From: an uncultured Clostridia bacterium
GTDB lineage: Bacteria; Bacillota; Clostridia; Oscillospirales; Acutalibacteraceae
Assembly: GCA_946555465.1 (NCBI GenBank)
Contig: CAMNST010000015.1
Coordinates: 1-60,739 of the forward strand
Direction: 5' to 3'
DNA: 60,739 nt
Shown here: piece after piece, positions 60,682 to 60,739 of the stretch
Layout of the letters: every line of letters begins with the position of its first letter
How positions within the stretch are numbered: position 1 is the first letter of the stretch
The notes under the pieces: model-generated
Databases searched by the model: none
Seen by the model: only the letters and a program-made list of their open reading frames with translations
What the model was told of the DNA's origin: nothing
Program-made: the position numbers and the translations under genes

Positions 60682-60739
60682 AACGAGCATATATCGCAGC
60701 AGTATTTCTTTTACTTTCGGTATCACTGTGCGTTTTTGA
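60678..60739 (+). CDS. Start of a small membrane protein (DUF4363-like), cut by window end
   Basis: The frame opens with ATG at 60678 after AAGGAGAACCGG and overlaps the YetF stop by 4 bases. Only 20 residues are visible: MKRAYIAAVFLLLSVSLCVF, a hydrophobic anchor. YetF-like genes in clostridia are often followed by a DUF4363 protein with this start, which is why I name it so; the evidence is mostly positional. Confidence 0.55.
   Translation, partial: MKRAYIAAVFLLLSVSLCVF

Noticed and set aside
1-60739. CRISPR array, rRNA or tRNA genes
   Set aside because: I saw no set of regularly spaced repeats and no tRNA- or rRNA-like sequence. The repeated GTTAG and TGGTC units are operators or recombinase sites, not CRISPR repeats.

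Overview
This is a low-GC chromosomal segment of an anaerobic, endospore-forming Firmicute, most likely a gut clostridium of the Oscillospiraceae/Ruminococcaceae type. The evidence is a gerKA-gerKB-gerKC spore-germination operon, a darA-holB-ricT block, an AcpS/NnrDE pair, a T-box-controlled leucine operon, two Feo ferrous-iron systems, a small 2[4Fe-4S] ferredoxin and glycan enzymes (GH2 beta-galactosidase, GH33 sialidase). I see no rRNA, tRNA or CRISPR array. Taxonomy is inferred from gene content only.

Layout. 1-2.7 kb: a Ser/Thr kinase (cut by the window edge), PP2C phosphatase and FHA protein in one operon. 2.6-4.5 kb: a tyrosine recombinase between inverted and direct repeats plus a convergent small HTH gene, abutting a feoB that has lost its 3' third; feoA follows. 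6.3-11.6 kb: CoA-acylating aldehyde dehydrogenase, a secreted subtilisin with leucine-rich repeats, and a YjjG-like phosphatase. 11.7-15.5 kb: a complete Feo operon (feoA-feoA-feoB-Cys-rich protein) divergent from a DtxR/MntR-type repressor, with palindromic operators in the shared promoter region. 15.7-19.5 kb: YtrA-type GntR regulator, ABC ATPase and large permease. 19.7-23.7 kb: GT8 glycosyltransferase, TVP38-like membrane protein and a polar amino-acid ABC importer. 23.8-24.05 kb: a promoter-driven, gene-free structured RNA candidate. 24.1-27.4 kb: zinc-ribbon membrane protein, PrsW-like protease, a 62-aa protein and an XRE regulator.

27.4-28.5 kb: an orphan holin-CHAP-SH3 fusion. 28.7-31.1 kb: LysR regulator divergent from an alanine/glycine symporter. 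31.4-33.4 kb: sigma factor, membrane protein (probable anti-sigma) and secreted protein. 33.5-39.5 kb: phosphoribosyltransferase-like protein, T-box leuA-leuB without leuCD, methyltransferase, Nudix hydrolase and pyrophosphatase. 39.5-49.9 kb: lipoprotein, NnrDE, AcpS, LacZ, iron alcohol dehydrogenase, sialidase, HPr-kinase-like protein and dinB under a LexA-type box. 50-55.9 kb: ferredoxin, ricT, holB, darA, AEC transporter, an unknown membrane protein and citrate synthase. 56-60.7 kb: a truncated SpoIID-like remnant, the gerK operon and a divergent YetF-like gene followed by the start of one more gene.

Most of the window is ordinary core genome. The parts that best repay a second look are the recombinase between paired repeats beside the broken feoB, the independent RNA at about 23.8-24.02 kb, the holin-endolysin fusion, the sigma/anti-sigma/secreted-protein trio, the double-operator Feo switch with an internal terminator, and the truncated spoIID-like gene next to unexplained repeat-like DNA. 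I did not find a clearly new multi-gene system; the candidates are stated with their limits.
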